From assembly GCA_963769905.1 (NCBI GenBank), contig CAVYNG010000002.1, positions 186,001-250,000 of the forward strand: a DNA stretch of 64,000 nucleotides. Reading direction: 5' to 3'. Below the pieces are notes generated by a model. That model worked only from the letters and a program-made list of their open reading frames with translations. It was not told the DNA's origin and made no database searches. Below are positions 15,786 to 23,471 of this stretch, one piece after another (positions within the stretch are counted from its first letter, which is position 1; every line of letters starts with the position of its first letter). Both the position numbers and the translations under genes were made by a program. This DNA is from Bog-756 sp963769905. Its GTDB lineage: Bacteria > Actinomycetota > Acidimicrobiia > Acidimicrobiales > RAAP-2.

Positions 15786-16436
15786 GTGTCCCCTCCCGCA
15801 CCGAAGGACTCCGCCGACTCCGGTCTGCGACTCGCGGTATTGGCGTCCGGCGGCGGGACCATCCTCGAGTCGATCCTCGCCGCCGACCTCCCGGTGGAGC
15901 TGGTCGCGGTGGACCGCCGGTGCCGCGCGCTCGAGGTTGCGTCGAGCGCCGGGGTCGACGGGGTGCTCGTCGACCGCGCCTCCTTCGGCGGCTTCGGACC
16001 TTCCTTCGACCGTGACGGCTACACCCGGCACCTGACCGATGTCCTCCTCGGGGCGCGCATCGACGTGGTGGCCATGGCGGGCTTCGGGACCGTGCTCGGC
16101 GAGGCGGTGCATGCCGCCTTCCCCGGTCGGATCCTCAACACGCACCCCGCGCTCCTCCCTGCCTTCCCCGGCTGGCACGCGGTGGCCGACGCGCTCGCGG
16201 CCGGCGTGAAGGAGACCGGCACCACCGTCCACCTCGCGACCATCGAGATGGACGCCGGTCCGGTGCTCGCCAGCGCCCGGGTCGCGGTCGAGCCCGGTGA
16301 CACCGAGGCGACGCTGCACGAACGCATCAAGTCGGTGGAGCGCACGCTCTACCCGGCGACCATCCGGTCGTTCCTCGGCGGGCTGGCGGCCGGCGCGGTC
16401 GATGGGCGAGGATCAGCCAGGGAGGTGGGTGGATGA
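15786..16436 (+). CDS. purN: phosphoribosylglycinamide formyltransferase
   Basis: PurN is the folate-dependent GAR transformylase (10-formyl-THF donor) of purine synthesis. It has the phosphate loop LASGGGTILESIL, the catalytic Asn-His region LNTHPALLPAFPG and the EMDAGPVL aspartate loop. The length of 216 aa is typical. The N-terminal strand motif is LRLAVLASGGGT rather than the more usual SGxGSN. GTG 15786 was chosen because it lies just before the conserved strand and follows a -10-like hexamer. The stop overlaps purH as ATGA, and folD, which makes its cofactor, is two genes downstream. Confidence 0.94.
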   Translation: MSPPAPKDSADSGLRLAVLASGGGTILESILAADLPVELVAVDRRCRALEVASSAGVDGVLVDRASFGGFGPSFDRDGYTRHLTDVLLGARIDVVAMAGFGTVLGEAVHAAFPGRILNTHPALLPAFPGWHAVADALAAGVKETGTTVHLATIEMDAGPVLASARVAVEPGDTEATLHERIKSVERTLYPATIRSFLGGLAAGAVDGRGSAREVGG

Positions 16437-18004
16437 GGGCGCTGCTGTCCGTCTACGACAAGGCCGGCCTCGAGGACTTCGCCCGCGCTCTCGCCGATCT
16501 CGGATGGGAGCTCGTCTCGAGCGGGGGCACCTCCGAGGCCCTCTCCGCTGCGGGCATCGACCACGTCGAGGTCGCCCAGATGACCGGCGCGCCCGAGATG
16601 CTCGACGGCAGGGTCAAGACACTCCACCCGGGGGTCCACGGAGGGATCCTGGCCGACCGTTCGAAGCCTGGACACCTCGACGCGCTCGACCGGCTGGGAA
16701 TCGGCCTCATCGACCTCGTCGTGTGCAACCTCTACCCGTTCACGTCCGACCCGTCGGTCGAGCTCATCGACGTCGGCGGTCCGACCATGGTGCGCGCCGC
16801 GGCGAAGAACCACGAGCACGTCGGCGTCGTCGTCGATCCGTCCGACTACCGGCCCGTCCTCGAAGAGCTCCGGCGCGACGGCTGGCTCTCGCTCGACACC
16901 CGGAAGCGTCTCGCCCGGCGGGCGTTCGCCCACACTGCCGGCTACGACGCGGCGATCGTCGCCTGGCTCGACGAGCGCGAACCGCCCCTCGACGCCGCAC
17001 CGGGCAGTCTGGCCGGACCCGAGCGCACCGATCCCGCTGCGCTGCTGCCTCCGACCCTCCATCTGACCCTCGAGCTCGCCGCGTCGATGCGCTACGGCGA
17101 GAACCCGCACCAGCACGGTGCCCGCTACCGCGTCGCAGGCCAGAGCACCTGGTGGGACGAGGTCGTCCAGCACGGCGGCAAGGAGCTCTCCTATCTCAAC
17201 GTCTTCGACGCGGACGCGGCGTGGCGGCTGGTCCACGAGCTCCCGGTCCCCGGGACCGACGACGTGGCCGTCGCGATCATCAAGCACGCCAACCCGTGCG
17301 GCGCGGCGGTCCACGTCGATCTGGCGGCGGCCCACGCGCGCGCGCTCGCCTGCGATCCGCTGTCCGCTTTCGGAGGAGTGGTGGCGATCGGCGGGAGAGT
17401 CACCGAGGCGGTGGCCGAGCAGATCGCCGCCGGGCCCCAGGCCGACGTGATACTCGCCGCCTCCTACGACGAGGGTGCGCTCGCGCTTCTCTCGTCGAAG
17501 CGGAAGGTCACCCGCCTCCTCTCCGGTCCGGATCCCGAGCCGATCGTGCGCCAGATGCGGGCGATCGGGGCGAGCGTGCTCGTCCAGGACGCCGATCGAT
17601 TCCTCGTGGACCCCGCCGACTGGACCGTCGCGACCACGGTGCGTCCGACGGACCCGCAGTGGCAGGACCTGGTCATGGCTTGGAAGGTCTGCGCGTGGAC
17701 CACCTCGAACGCGATCGCGGTCGTCGCCGACCGCCAGGCGGTCGGGGTAGGCGCCGGTCAGCAGTCGCGAGTGGTCGCCGCCGAGCTCGCCGCGACCAAG
17801 GCGGGAGAGCGGGCCCGGGGGGCCGCCGCGGCGAGCGATGCGTTCTTCCCCTTCCCCGACGGGCTCGAGGTGCTCGCCGACGCGGGGGTTGCCGCAGTCG
17901 TCCAACCGGGTGGTTCGATCCGCGACGACGAAGTGGTGGCGGCTGCGGAGCGAGCCGGCGTCGCCATGGTCATGGCCGGCGGCGAGCGCCACTTCCGCCA
18001 TTGA
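16433..18004 (+). CDS. purH: bifunctional AICAR transformylase/IMP cyclohydrolase
   Basis: PurH carries out the last two steps of IMP synthesis. The N-terminal cyclohydrolase (MGS fold) has SVYDKAGLEDFA, SSGGTSEAL and GRVKTLHPGVHGGIL. The AICAR transformylase part has MRYGENPHQHGARY, KELSYLNVFDADAA and KHANPCGAAVH, and ends with FFPFPDGLEVLADAG and QPGGSIRDDEV. The length of 523 aa is normal. ATG 16433 overlaps the purN stop, and the stop overlaps the folD TTG. Confidence 0.96.
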   Translation: MRALLSVYDKAGLEDFARALADLGWELVSSGGTSEALSAAGIDHVEVAQMTGAPEMLDGRVKTLHPGVHGGILADRSKPGHLDALDRLGIGLIDLVVCNLYPFTSDPSVELIDVGGPTMVRAAAKNHEHVGVVVDPSDYRPVLEELRRDGWLSLDTRKRLARRAFAHTAGYDAAIVAWLDEREPPLDAAPGSLAGPERTDPAALLPPTLHLTLELAASMRYGENPHQHGARYRVAGQSTWWDEVVQHGGKELSYLNVFDADAAWRLVHELPVPGTDDVAVAIIKHANPCGAAVHVDLAAAHARALACDPLSAFGGVVAIGGRVTEAVAEQIAAGPQADVILAASYDEGALALLSSKRKVTRLLSGPDPEPIVRQMRAIGASVLVQDADRFLVDPADWTVATTVRPTDPQWQDLVMAWKVCAWTTSNAIAVVADRQAVGVGAGQQSRVVAAELAATKAGERARGAAAASDAFFPFPDGLEVLADAGVAAVVQPGGSIRDDEVVAAAERAGVAMVMAGGERHFRH

Positions 18005-18855
18005 CCGCGAAGCTGCTCGACGGCGAGCTGCTCGCGGCGCGGATCCGCGCCGACGTGGCCGACCGGGTCGCCCGATTGCGCGGCGCCGGCGTCACCGTGG
18101 GACTCGGCACCGTGCTCGTCGGCGACGACGGTCCGTCCGCCCGTTACGTGGAGATGAAGCACGCCGACTGTGCCGAGGTCGGCATCCAATCGGTCCACGA
18201 GCACCTGCCGGCCGACGCGAGCCAACAGCAGCTCGACGAGGTGGTGGGCCGCTTCAACGCCGATCCGGGGGTGAGCGCGTATCTCGTGCAGCTCCCTCTC
18301 CCGCCGGGCCTCGACGAGGAGCGGACCCTGCTCGCGGTCGATCCGGACAAGGACGTCGACGGGCTCCATCCGACCAACCTGGGTCGACTGGTCATGGGCG
18401 CCGCCGGGCCGCTGCCGTGCACGCCCGCGGGCATCGTCGAGCTGCTCGCCGCGAACGAGGTGCCGGTCGAGGGCAAGCACGTGGTGGTGATCGGTCGCGG
18501 CCTGACCATTGGCCGGCCGCTCGCGCTGCTGCTCGCGCTCAAGCGACCGGGGTGCAACGCCGCGGTCACCGTCGTCCACACCGGCGTCGAGGATCTCCCC
18601 GGACTGGTCCGCCAGGGCGACGTGGTGGTGGCCGCCGCCGGGCGTGAGGGGCTGGTGACCGCCGACATGGTGAAGCCCGGCGCCGCGGTGGTCGGAGCCG
18701 GCACCTCGTGGGAGGGGAAGAAGCTGCTCTCCGACGTCGACGAAGCGGTTGCCGAGGTGGCGGGCTGGATCACCCCGCGGCTCGGCGGGGTCGGCCCGAT
18801 GACGCGGGCCATGCTCCTCCACAACGCGGTCCGGGCCGCGGAGCGAGGTGCCTGA
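18001..18855 (+). CDS. folD: bifunctional methylenetetrahydrofolate dehydrogenase/methenyl-THF cyclohydrolase
   Basis: FolD interconverts 5,10-methylene-THF and 10-formyl-THF, the donor used by PurN and PurH encoded just upstream. It shows RYVEMKHADCAEVGI with the catalytic lysine, QLPLPPGLDE, PDKDVDGLHPTNLGRL, PCTPAGIVELL and the nucleotide-binding VVIGRGLTIGRPLALLL, ending GGVGPMTRAMLLHN. The length is 284 aa. TTG 18001 overlaps the purH stop as TTGA and is the only sensible start. The operon purN-purH-folD thus links purine synthesis with its one-carbon supply. Confidence 0.95.
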   Translation: MTAKLLDGELLAARIRADVADRVARLRGAGVTVGLGTVLVGDDGPSARYVEMKHADCAEVGIQSVHEHLPADASQQQLDEVVGRFNADPGVSAYLVQLPLPPGLDEERTLLAVDPDKDVDGLHPTNLGRLVMGAAGPLPCTPAGIVELLAANEVPVEGKHVVVIGRGLTIGRPLALLLALKRPGCNAAVTVVHTGVEDLPGLVRQGDVVVAAAGREGLVTADMVKPGAAVVGAGTSWEGKKLLSDVDEAVAEVAGWITPRLGGVGPMTRAMLLHNAVRAAERGA

Positions 18856-18883
18856 GCCGGACCGGAGCGGGCTCTGACGCAGC

Positions 18884-19738
18884 TCAGACCGAGCTGTAGC
18901 GGAACCAGTGGTCGAGGACCGACCGGTCGCCCCGGATCGTGACCTCCGGCGACGGTGGGCGGAGGCGCTTCCAGACCAGCAGGTACAGGTCGGCGACCGC
19001 GGCCGACACGGTCACGTCACCGCGCGGCGCGCGCCCACCGGCGTGGAAGCCCCAGGTGAACCCGGTCGGCGTCCGGACCGTCCACCACCGTTCACCTGTG
19101 TCGCTCGCGTCGAGCCGTACGGTCTCGCCCTCGCCTCGCAAGCCGCCCATGTCGCGTCGCCACGCGCGTGCGGACCAGAGGTTCTCGAGGAATTCGCTCA
19201 CGCCGTCGCCGGCGACGTCGGGGGCGAAGGCCGGGACGAGACCCAGTGCCAGCTCGGCATCGGCTCGGTGGACGGCGGTCTCGTGTGTCATGCGGCGCGA
19301 CCAGAAGCGGACGTGGTGGTCCGCGCCCCAGGCCCACATCGGGTGGTCGGGGTCGCTCTCGGCGAGCACGTCGACAAGGGGGTCGCGGCCGTCGAGCAGC
19401 CAGCGCGCGGCTCGGGCGCGGGTCGGGCGAGCCGGCCAGTCGTCGGTGTCGCGGACCGGGCGGTACCGACGAGCGTCGGTGCGCACCAGGCCGGCGGCCC
19501 AGCGGTGCACCGCGCCGACGTGGTGGACGAGGTCGGCGAGGCGCCACGTTCTCGACCAGGGAATCCGAGCGCCGAGGTCGGCCTCGCGGACCAGGTCGGC
19601 GAGCGCGCCGATCTCGGCGGCCGCCACTTCGCAGAACCCGAGGTGGGAGAAGCGGACCGGCGGGCGCGAGGCGGCTGCCTTTTTCGAGGTGGCCCGGTCG
19701 GGGGCAGTGGAGGTACCGGTGCATGTGGCGGCGGACAT
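18884..19738 (-). CDS. maleylpyruvate isomerase-family (mycothiol-dependent-type) protein
   Basis: The 284-aa protein has the DinB-like four-helix metal-binding fold seen in mycothiol-dependent maleylpyruvate isomerases. Metal-ligand positions are visible in LVHHVGAVHRWA and in MTHETAVHRADAELALG. A C-terminal SCP2-like section follows (VSAAVADLYLLVWKRL). Members of this family are common in actinobacteria and mostly of unknown substrate. It has its own promoter with a 19-bp MerR-type spacer and a matching motif in front of the divergent merR gene, so it is probably induced by that regulator. There is no ribosome site, and the -10 lies 7 nt before ATG, suggesting leaderless translation. Confidence 0.82.
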   Translation of the reverse strand: MSAATCTGTSTAPDRATSKKAAASRPPVRFSHLGFCEVAAAEIGALADLVREADLGARIPWSRTWRLADLVHHVGAVHRWAAGLVRTDARRYRPVRDTDDWPARPTRARAARWLLDGRDPLVDVLAESDPDHPMWAWGADHHVRFWSRRMTHETAVHRADAELALGLVPAFAPDVAGDGVSEFLENLWSARAWRRDMGGLRGEGETVRLDASDTGERWWTVRTPTGFTWGFHAGGRAPRGDVTVSAAVADLYLLVWKRLRPPSPEVTIRGDRSVLDHWFRYSSV

Positions 19739-19745
19739 GGAGGAA

Positions 19746-19776
19746 AGCCTGCACCCTTCCGTCGGGGGAGAGTCAA
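19746..19776 (-). promoter_or_regulatory. MerR-type promoter/operator for the isomerase-family gene
   Basis: On the minus strand TTGACT (19776-19771) is followed by a 19-nt spacer and CAGGCT (19751-19746), then 7 nt to ATG 19738. The spacer begins CTCCC and continues CCGAC, GGAAG, an imperfect dyad. An overlong 19-bp spacer with a dyad is the hallmark of MerR-family activation sites. Confidence 0.65.
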
Positions 19777-19816
19777 GGTCTCCGACCCCGAGTGGCCGCC
19801 GGCCCGCGAACGGGGC

Positions 19817-19847
19817 TTGACTCTCCCGCCGGGGGAGGGCTCAACCT
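19817..19847 (+). promoter_or_regulatory. MerR-type promoter/operator for merR itself
   Basis: TTGACT (19817-19822), a 19-nt spacer and CAACCT (19842-19847) form the plus-strand counterpart of the divergent promoter. The spacer contains a perfect CTCCC-N5-GGGAG dyad (19823-19837). The identical TTGACTCTCCC start in both promoters points to one regulator acting in both directions. Confidence 0.65.
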
Positions 19848-19914
19848 GTCGGGAGAGCACGCCGCCCGGCCGACGCTCGGCCGGGCTCCGACGCAGAGAA
19901 GGGAACACCGTCCA

Positions 19915-20781
19915 GTGAGCGTCCGGTTGTCGATCGGCGAATTCTCGAGGATGACCTACCTGAGTGTGAAGGCGTTGCGCCGGTACCACGACATGGAGCT
20001 GCTGGTGCCGGCAGTGGTCGATGGCGGCAGCGGTTACCGGTACTACGACGCGTCGCAGGTCCCGGTCGGGCAGGTCATCCGGAGGTTCCGCGACCTCGGG
20101 ATGCCGCTCGAACAGGTGCGCGAAGTGCTCGACGCGACGGATGTCGCCGAGCGGAACGAGCTGATCGTTGCCCATCTGCGCCATATGGAAGAGGCGCTCG
20201 CCCACACCCGGCAGACGGTGTCGTCGCTGCGCGCGCTGCTGGAGCGACCGACTGCTCCGATCCGCGTCGACTACCGCTCGGTCGAGCCGGTCACCGCGCT
20301 CGCGATCACCGAGCCGGTGACGATGGAGGAGATCGAGCCGTGGTGGGAGGCCGCGTTCACCGAGCTACACGAGGTGCTCGGCTCGACCCGCGCCCGGCGG
20401 GACGGTCCTGACGGCGCGCTCTACCCGACCGAGTTCTTCGAGGAATCCCTCGGCGAAGTGGTGGCATTCGTCCCCGTCGCCGGAGTACCCGAACCGACCG
20501 GTCGGGCGCGACCGATCGAGATCCCCGAGGCCGAGCTGGCGGTGACCCTCCACGAGGGTGCTTTCGCCGAGCTGGACCAGGCGTACGGCGCGCTCGGGAC
20601 CTTCGTGGCCGAGCGCGAGATCGGCGTGCAGGGACCCATCCGCGAGCACTACCTGGTGGGCGCCGACGACACCGGTGACGAATCGCAGCACCGGACGGAG
20701 GTGTGCTGGCCGGTATTCCGGACCCGAGAGACGGAGACCCGGGAAGGCTCCGAGAAGGAGGCACCATGGCATCGATCGTGA
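19915..20781 (+). CDS. MerR-family regulator with GyrI-like effector domain
   Basis: The N-terminal winged-helix domain reads IGEFSRMTYLSVKALRRYH, then GYRYYDASQ and VIRRFRDLGMPLEQV, classical for MerR regulators of the BmrR/TipA type. A coiled-coil dimer helix follows, and then a GyrI-like ligand-binding domain (residues about 125-275, SVEPVTALAITEPV, VTLHEGAFAELDQAYG, REHYLVG). The ligand is probably a bulky hydrophobic or amphipathic molecule. GTG 19915 lies about 10 nt after AGAAGGGA. The C-terminus overlaps the next gene by 16 bp, so both are probably co-transcribed. Autoregulation is inferred from the operator at 19817-19847. Confidence 0.88.
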   Translation: MSVRLSIGEFSRMTYLSVKALRRYHDMELLVPAVVDGGSGYRYYDASQVPVGQVIRRFRDLGMPLEQVREVLDATDVAERNELIVAHLRHMEEALAHTRQTVSSLRALLERPTAPIRVDYRSVEPVTALAITEPVTMEEIEPWWEAAFTELHEVLGSTRARRDGPDGALYPTEFFEESLGEVVAFVPVAGVPEPTGRARPIEIPEAELAVTLHEGAFAELDQAYGALGTFVAEREIGVQGPIREHYLVGADDTGDESQHRTEVCWPVFRTRETETREGSEKEAPWHRS

Positions 20782-21203
20782 GAGAGGTCGCCCTCGACGC
20801 GACCGCAGAGTCGTGCTGGGACGCGCTGGCCGACTTCGGCGCGGTGCACGAGCGTCTCGCCCGCGGGTTCGTGACCGACAGCGAGTCGACGGGACCGAGC
20901 GAGCGGCGGGTGACCTTCTTCAACGGCTCGGTCGTGACCGAGCACTTGGTCGGGATCGACGAGCAGCGGAGGCGGCTCGCCTACACGCTCACCGAGGGGC
21001 TTCCGGGATGCATCCACTACGGCGCGTCGGCGCAGATCGTCGACGAGGGCGAGGGCCGGTGCCGGTTCGTCTGGATCCTCGACGTGCTGCCCGACGAGCT
21101 CGAGCCACGCCTTGCGTCGATGATGGACCGCGGGATCGATGCGGTCGCAGTGACCCTCGCGTCGAGCGCGATCGGAGCCCGGACTCGCTCGGGCGACGGC
21201 TGA
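20766..21203 (+). CDS. SRPBCC (START/Bet v1-like) family protein
   Basis: The 145-aa protein has the helix-grip pattern: MASIVREVALDATAESCWDALADFGAVHERL, then beta strands RRVTFFNG, RRRLAYTL and RCRFVWILDV and a long C-terminal helix. Such proteins bind hydrophobic ligands, and many polyketide cyclases belong to the family; no catalytic assignment is possible. AAGGAGG (20755-20761) is one of the best ribosome sites in the window. The start lies inside the 3' end of merR, suggesting that the MerR ligand and this protein's ligand may be related. Confidence 0.82.
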   Translation: MASIVREVALDATAESCWDALADFGAVHERLARGFVTDSESTGPSERRVTFFNGSVVTEHLVGIDEQRRRLAYTLTEGLPGCIHYGASAQIVDEGEGRCRFVWILDVLPDELEPRLASMMDRGIDAVAVTLASSAIGARTRSGDG

Positions 21204-21295
21204 GCTCGGGCGCAGCACCTGGGCGGGACCACCCGAGCGCACGCTGACGCCACGCACCGCGGCAGTGGCCCGCGGTGGCCGAGGCGGCACGCAAG

Positions 21296-21301
21296 TAGGA
21301 T
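21296..21301 (+). promoter_or_regulatory. -10-like element TAGGAT
   Basis: TAGGAT lies 9 nt before the metF ATG. There is no Shine-Dalgarno sequence between it and the start, consistent with a leaderless metF transcript. Confidence 0.4.
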
Positions 21302-21310
21302 TTTGCGCCA

Positions 21311-22174
21311 ATGACCCGCATCTCCGACCTGTTGGCCAAAGGGCGGACCTACTCCTTCGAGTTCTTCCCTCCGAAGAACGACAAGGAACAGACGACCCTC
21401 GTGCGGACGCTCCGCGATCTCGAGCCGCTCGGCCCCTCTTTCGTCTCGGTCACATACCGGGGTGGCGCGGAGTCGCGCCAGCGGACCTTCGACCTCGTGA
21501 CCGGCATGCTGCGCACCACAACCCTCGTCCCGATGGCACACCTGATCTGCGTCGCCCACACCCGGCTCGAGCTCGCCGAGATCCTCGTCGCCTACCGGAA
21601 CGCGGGCGTCGAGAACCTGATGGCGCTCGGAGGCGACCCGCCGGCCGACCCTGCCGAGGGTGTGGGAGAGCTCAGTCACGCCTGTGAGCTGGTCGCCCTG
21701 GCCCGGGCCATCGGCGGGTTCTCGATCGGGGTCGCGGCCCAACCGGCCGGTCATCCGCTCTCGGAAGATCTACCGGGTGACCGCGACTACCTGGCCGCGA
21801 AGCTCGCCGACGCCGACTTCGGAGTGACACAGTTCTTCTTCGAGGCCCGCGAGTACGTCTCGCTGGTGACCGACCTCGCGGCGCGCGGCGTCGAGAAGCC
21901 GGTCCTGCCGGGGATCATGCCGGTCGAGCGGCTGAGCTCGGTACCGGGCATGGCGAGGATGGGCGCGGCCGTCCCCGCCTGGATGGTCGAGCGATTCGAG
22001 CAGGCGGATGCGCGGGGCGGCGCGGACGCGGTGCGCAACGAAGGTGTGGCGATCGCCACCGACCTCTGCCGCGAGCTCCTCGACGCCGGTGTGCCGGGAC
22101 TCCACTTCTACACACTCAACCGCTCGAGCGCGACCCGCGAGATCTACGCGGCGCTCGGGCTGGCGACGCTCTGA
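21311..22174 (+). CDS. metF: 5,10-methylenetetrahydrofolate reductase
   Basis: MetF is a flavin enzyme that reduces methylene-THF to 5-methyl-THF for methionine synthesis. The TIM-barrel protein starts TYSFEFFPPKND with the catalytic glutamate, and has SVTYRGGAESRQRT, NLMALGGDPPAD, FGVTQFFFEAREYV and the C-terminal GLHFYTLNRS. The length of 287 aa is typical for bacterial MetF. Its stop is 10 bp from the stop of a convergent methyltransferase gene. Together with folD nearby it forms a loose one-carbon cluster. Confidence 0.95.
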   Translation: MTRISDLLAKGRTYSFEFFPPKNDKEQTTLVRTLRDLEPLGPSFVSVTYRGGAESRQRTFDLVTGMLRTTTLVPMAHLICVAHTRLELAEILVAYRNAGVENLMALGGDPPADPAEGVGELSHACELVALARAIGGFSIGVAAQPAGHPLSEDLPGDRDYLAAKLADADFGVTQFFFEAREYVSLVTDLAARGVEKPVLPGIMPVERLSSVPGMARMGAAVPAWMVERFEQADARGGADAVRNEGVAIATDLCRELLDAGVPGLHFYTLNRSSATREIYAALGLATL

Positions 22175-22187
22175 CCCGGAGGGGTCA
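22172..22187. terminator. short hairpin containing both convergent stop codons
   Basis: TGACCC, a GGAG loop and GGGTCA form a perfect 6-bp stem. The left arm begins with the metF stop and the right arm contains the antisense stop of the methyltransferase. There is no T-tract. It may act as a weak bidirectional terminator. Confidence 0.3.
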
Positions 22188-23471
22188 ACCGGGCAGCTGC
22201 ACGTAGTAGGTGAAGCTGTGCCACTCGGTGACCCACTCGTCGGCGTCGAGGAGGCGCGCGCCGTGTTCGGCGAGGAGCGCCTCGACCTCCGGCCGCGGTA
22301 TTCCGTGCATGTCGAAGGGGGCGGGCCGGAAGTACTCGTCGCTGATCAGGTCGTCGAAGGCGGTCCGGTCGGGCGATCGCGAATAGCTGGCGGGTGCCGG
22401 GGCTGCCGGCGGCGAGTCGGTCACGAGGACGCTGCAGCGCGTGGTCGGCTCCGCGTGTCCGAGCTGCTCGGCGACTTCCGAGAACCAGCAGACGGTCTCT
22501 TGCGCGAGGTCGATCTCGAGGAGGTAGGGACCGGGCCTGGCCGGCGCGGTCACCGAGAGGTCGACGACGACGGTCTCTCCGACGTCGACCCGTCCGGGTA
22601 CGCGGATGCGACCATCGTTCCAGGTGACGACCGAGCCGTCCGGCGCGAGCCAGTGGTTGCCCACGTTCAGCGGGTAGACGTGGGTCTGGTACCAGGCACG
22701 ATCGCTCCGGTTGGTCAGCGCCACCCGCAGGGTCGTGCTGCCGCCGGCGGGCAGCTGTGGCGGCAGCTCGGTCAGGGCGAGTCCGGCTCTGCGGGCGCCC
22801 TCGGGCACCGGTCGGTCGTCACGGTCCGGGTGCAGGTAGGTGTCGGCGTAGTGGGAGGGGAGCTGGAAGACGAGCCCGCCCCCCGGCTTCACGATCCGGA
22901 GGAGGTCGTCGAGGTAGCGGCGGGCGAGCTCGGGATCCATGTGCTGGAGGGTGATGTGGGTGAAGGCCAGGGAGGCCGACCGCTCCGCCAGCACCGCGAG
23001 GTCGGGCGCCTCGTTGAGCAGGTACTGGACCCGGTCGGCGTACCGGTTGAGTCGGGTGGCCACCGCCACCATGGTCGGGGACACGTCGACCCCGATCACA
23101 CGGTCGAACTCGGTCGCGAGTGCCTGGCTCAGCCTGCCGACCCCGCACCCGAAGTCGATGGCGAGGTCGGTGTCGGCAAGGGTGCCCCCGAGCTCGGCGA
23201 ACCTGGCGAGGCTCGAGGCGACCTGCCGCCGGCCGGTCTCGAGGAAGCGGTCGAGGTCCCACTGGCGGCCCGCCAGCTCGGGCTCGCTGAGGACGGCCCA
23301 GAGCGGGTCGGCCTGCGCCTGCTCCTCCCAGACCGACTGCAGCGAGCGCAGGCTCCGCTCCGGCGCGCCGTAGGTCGCGAGGTCCGACGCTGCTCCGCGG
23401 GTGGTGGCCACGGCCCACCACGGTAGCGGGAGGCCGGTCGACCGGGGCGCACCGGCGGCGCACCTGCTCAC
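22185..23471 (-). CDS. SAM-dependent methyltransferase with C-terminal beta-sandwich domain
   Basis: The first half is a class I methyltransferase with motif I AIDFGCGVGRLSQAL, VIGVDVSPTMVAVA and LAFTHITLQHMDP. The second part (residues about 245-340) looks like an Ig-like beta-sandwich: VALTNRSDRAWYQ, VGNHWLAPDG, RVPGRVDVGETVVV, ARPGPYLLEIDLAQE. Domains of this type accompany enzymes of cell-surface polysaccharide modification. The final region (EVEALLAEHGARLLDADEW) may be helical. The 428-aa protein starts at GTG 23471, which overlaps the isocitrate dehydrogenase stop as GTGA. The methyl acceptor is unknown. Confidence 0.8.
   Translation of the reverse strand: MSRCAAGAPRSTGLPLPWWAVATTRGAASDLATYGAPERSLRSLQSVWEEQAQADPLWAVLSEPELAGRQWDLDRFLETGRRQVASSLARFAELGGTLADTDLAIDFGCGVGRLSQALATEFDRVIGVDVSPTMVAVATRLNRYADRVQYLLNEAPDLAVLAERSASLAFTHITLQHMDPELARRYLDDLLRIVKPGGGLVFQLPSHYADTYLHPDRDDRPVPEGARRAGLALTELPPQLPAGGSTTLRVALTNRSDRAWYQTHVYPLNVGNHWLAPDGSVVTWNDGRIRVPGRVDVGETVVVDLSVTAPARPGPYLLEIDLAQETVCWFSEVAEQLGHAEPTTRCSVLVTDSPPAAPAPASYSRSPDRTAFDDLISDEYFRPAPFDMHGIPRPEVEALLAEHGARLLDADEWVTEWHSFTYYVQLPG

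Noticed and set aside
18856..18883. Terminator between folD and the isomerase-family gene
   Set aside because: GAGCC and GGCTC can form only a short stem with a long loop; too weak to claim.
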